Shown: positions 4,847-5,748 of the stretch, one piece after another
Numbering within the stretch: the stretch's first letter is position 1
Layout of the letters: each line of letters begins with the position of its first letter
NCBI GenBank assembly: GCA_017543725.1
Contig: JAFYFO010000197.1
Coordinates: 1-5,748, forward strand
DNA length: 5,748 nt
Origin: Eubacterium sp.
Lineage (GTDB): Bacteria > Bacillota > Clostridia > Oscillospirales > Acutalibacteraceae
Reading direction: 5' to 3'
Made by a program: the position numbers and the translations under genes
Notes under the pieces: generated by a model
Database searches by the model: none
Told to the model about the DNA's origin: nothing
Seen by the model: only the letters and a program-made list of their open reading frames with translations

Positions 4847-5748
4847 TCAGTTTTTCAAAAAATCCTGCGCAAGGCAAACGGCAAAGGATATAAGTTCTTC
4901 TTCACTCATTTCATCCGCATAAAGGCGATGGATTTTTTCGTTTCTTTTAAACCAGGTTATCTGCCTTTTTGCATAATGCCTTGTTTCCTGTTTTATTTTT
5001 TCAATCGCTTCATCAAGAGAAATCTTTCCTTCAAAATAGGGTTTGAGTTCCTTATGCCCGATTGCCTGAGCGGAGGTTGCGCCGCATTTTTCAAGCGCCT
5101 CTTTTGCCTCCTCAATCAAGCCGTTTTCAACCATAAGATTAACTCTTTCATTAATCCTTTGATAAAGCAATTCCCTGTTTTTATATTCAATTCCTATATA
5201 AAGAGCGTTAAACGGGCTTTCTTCTTTTTTGGAATCTTCGTTCTGCTTTGTTTTTGAAGTTCCGCCGTAGAAAAGTTCAAGCGCTCTTATAACTCTTTTT
5301 CTGTTGTTTTTATGTATTTTTTCGGCTGCTTCCTTATCCGCTTCAAGAAGAAGTTCATAAAGTTCATCGCTGCTTTTTTCTTCAAGGCTCTTCCTGAGTT
5401 CTTCGTTAACTCCGACTTCGCTGAAAGAAATGTTGTTAACAAGGCTGTCAATAAAAAGCCCCGTTCCGCCTGCGATTATCGGAACTTTGCCCCTTTTGGA
5501 AATATCAAAGGCAATTTCTTTTGCAAGGCAAACAAACTCGGCAACCGAAAAAGTTTTATCCGCCTCAAAACACTGAACAAGATGATGGGGAATCCCCTGC
5601 ATTTCCTGTTTTGTTACAGCGGCGCTTGCAATTGGCATTCCTTTATAAATCTGCATTGAATCAGCCGATATGATTTCGCCGCCGAGCCTTTTTGCAAGTT
5701 CAATTGAAAGCGAAGTTTTTCCGCTTGCGGTTGCGCCGACAACGCAGA
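4847..5748 (-). CDS. miaA: tRNA dimethylallyltransferase (5' end just outside window)
   Basis: Transfers the dimethylallyl group from DMAPP to N6 of adenosine-37 in tRNAs that read UNN codons; the product is then usually methylthiolated by MiaB. The reading frame continues to the window edge, so the ATG at 5656 is internal. Upstream of it lie the P-loop GATASGKT and LGGEIISADSMQIY. About 299 residues are visible and the family has about 310, so only a few N-terminal residues are missing. Further signatures are GIPHHL, IIAGGTGLFID, the NRKRVIRALELF helix, YQRINERVNLMVENGL, AQAIGHKEL and RQITWFKRN near the C-terminus. Small departures are Ala for Pro in the P-loop GPTASGKT, and GMPIASAAVT where many homologues have GMDIGTAKPT. 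It is the first gene seen of the run and lies 16 nt before the adaptor. Confidence 0.96.
   Translation of the reverse strand, partial: CVVGATASGKTSLSIELAKRLGGEIISADSMQIYKGMPIASAAVTKQEMQGIPHHLVQCFEADKTFSVAEFVCLAKEIAFDISKRGKVPIIAGGTGLFIDSLVNNISFSEVGVNEELRKSLEEKSSDELYELLLEADKEAAEKIHKNNRKRVIRALELFYGGTSKTKQNEDSKKEESPFNALYIGIEYKNRELLYQRINERVNLMVENGLIEEAKEALEKCGATSAQAIGHKELKPYFEGKISLDEAIEKIKQETRHYAKRQITWFKRNEKIHRLYADEMSEEELISFAVCLAQDFLKN

Noticed and set aside
5654..5656. ATG at 5656 as the miaA start
   Set aside because: The frame continues upstream to the window edge and contains the P-loop GATASGKT required by the family.

Overview
The window holds six genes, all on the minus strand. In transcription order (right to left) they are miaA (5' end cut by the window edge), a HlyD-like membrane-anchored adaptor, yggS/ylmE, sepF, divIVA and ileS (3' part cut by the left edge). 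SepF and DivIVA, the ylm-type order ending in divIVA-ileS, the moderately AT-rich composition, strong GGAGG-type ribosome binding sites and TTG start use all point to a Gram-positive bacterium of the Bacillota, most likely class Clostridia (Ruminococcaceae/Oscillospiraceae-like). The family-level placement is an inference.

Layout. From 5748 to 1129 there is a tight run. miaA is followed 16 nt later by the adaptor gene (TTG start). The adaptor gene overlaps yggS by 20 bp. sepF follows 15 nt after yggS, and divIVA starts 32 nt after sepF. No promoter or terminator stands out between these genes, so they probably form one transcript with translational coupling. A 122-bp gap (1007-1128) then separates divIVA from ileS. 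It holds an imperfect palindromic, repeat-like element with a good sigma-A-type promoter (TTGGGA-17 bp-TATAAT) reading into ileS, and a 6-bp hairpin where that transcript should begin. There is no T-box leader.

How the genes fit together. SepF (FtsZ membrane anchor) and DivIVA (curvature-sensing coiled-coil scaffold) act at the division septum or pole. YggS maintains pyridoxal phosphate balance and is a standard member of this cluster. MiaA and IleRS act in tRNA modification and charging. The adaptor has no transporter partner in the window, and its place among division genes suggests an envelope role. The ylmG (YggT) and ylmH genes that often lie between sepF and divIVA are absent.

Most of the window is ordinary housekeeping DNA. 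The points worth a second look are the unusual DivIVA (hendecad array, altered membrane-binding loop, long acidic tail ending in a basic-aromatic tip), the orphan adaptor, and the repeat-borne promoter in front of ileS.
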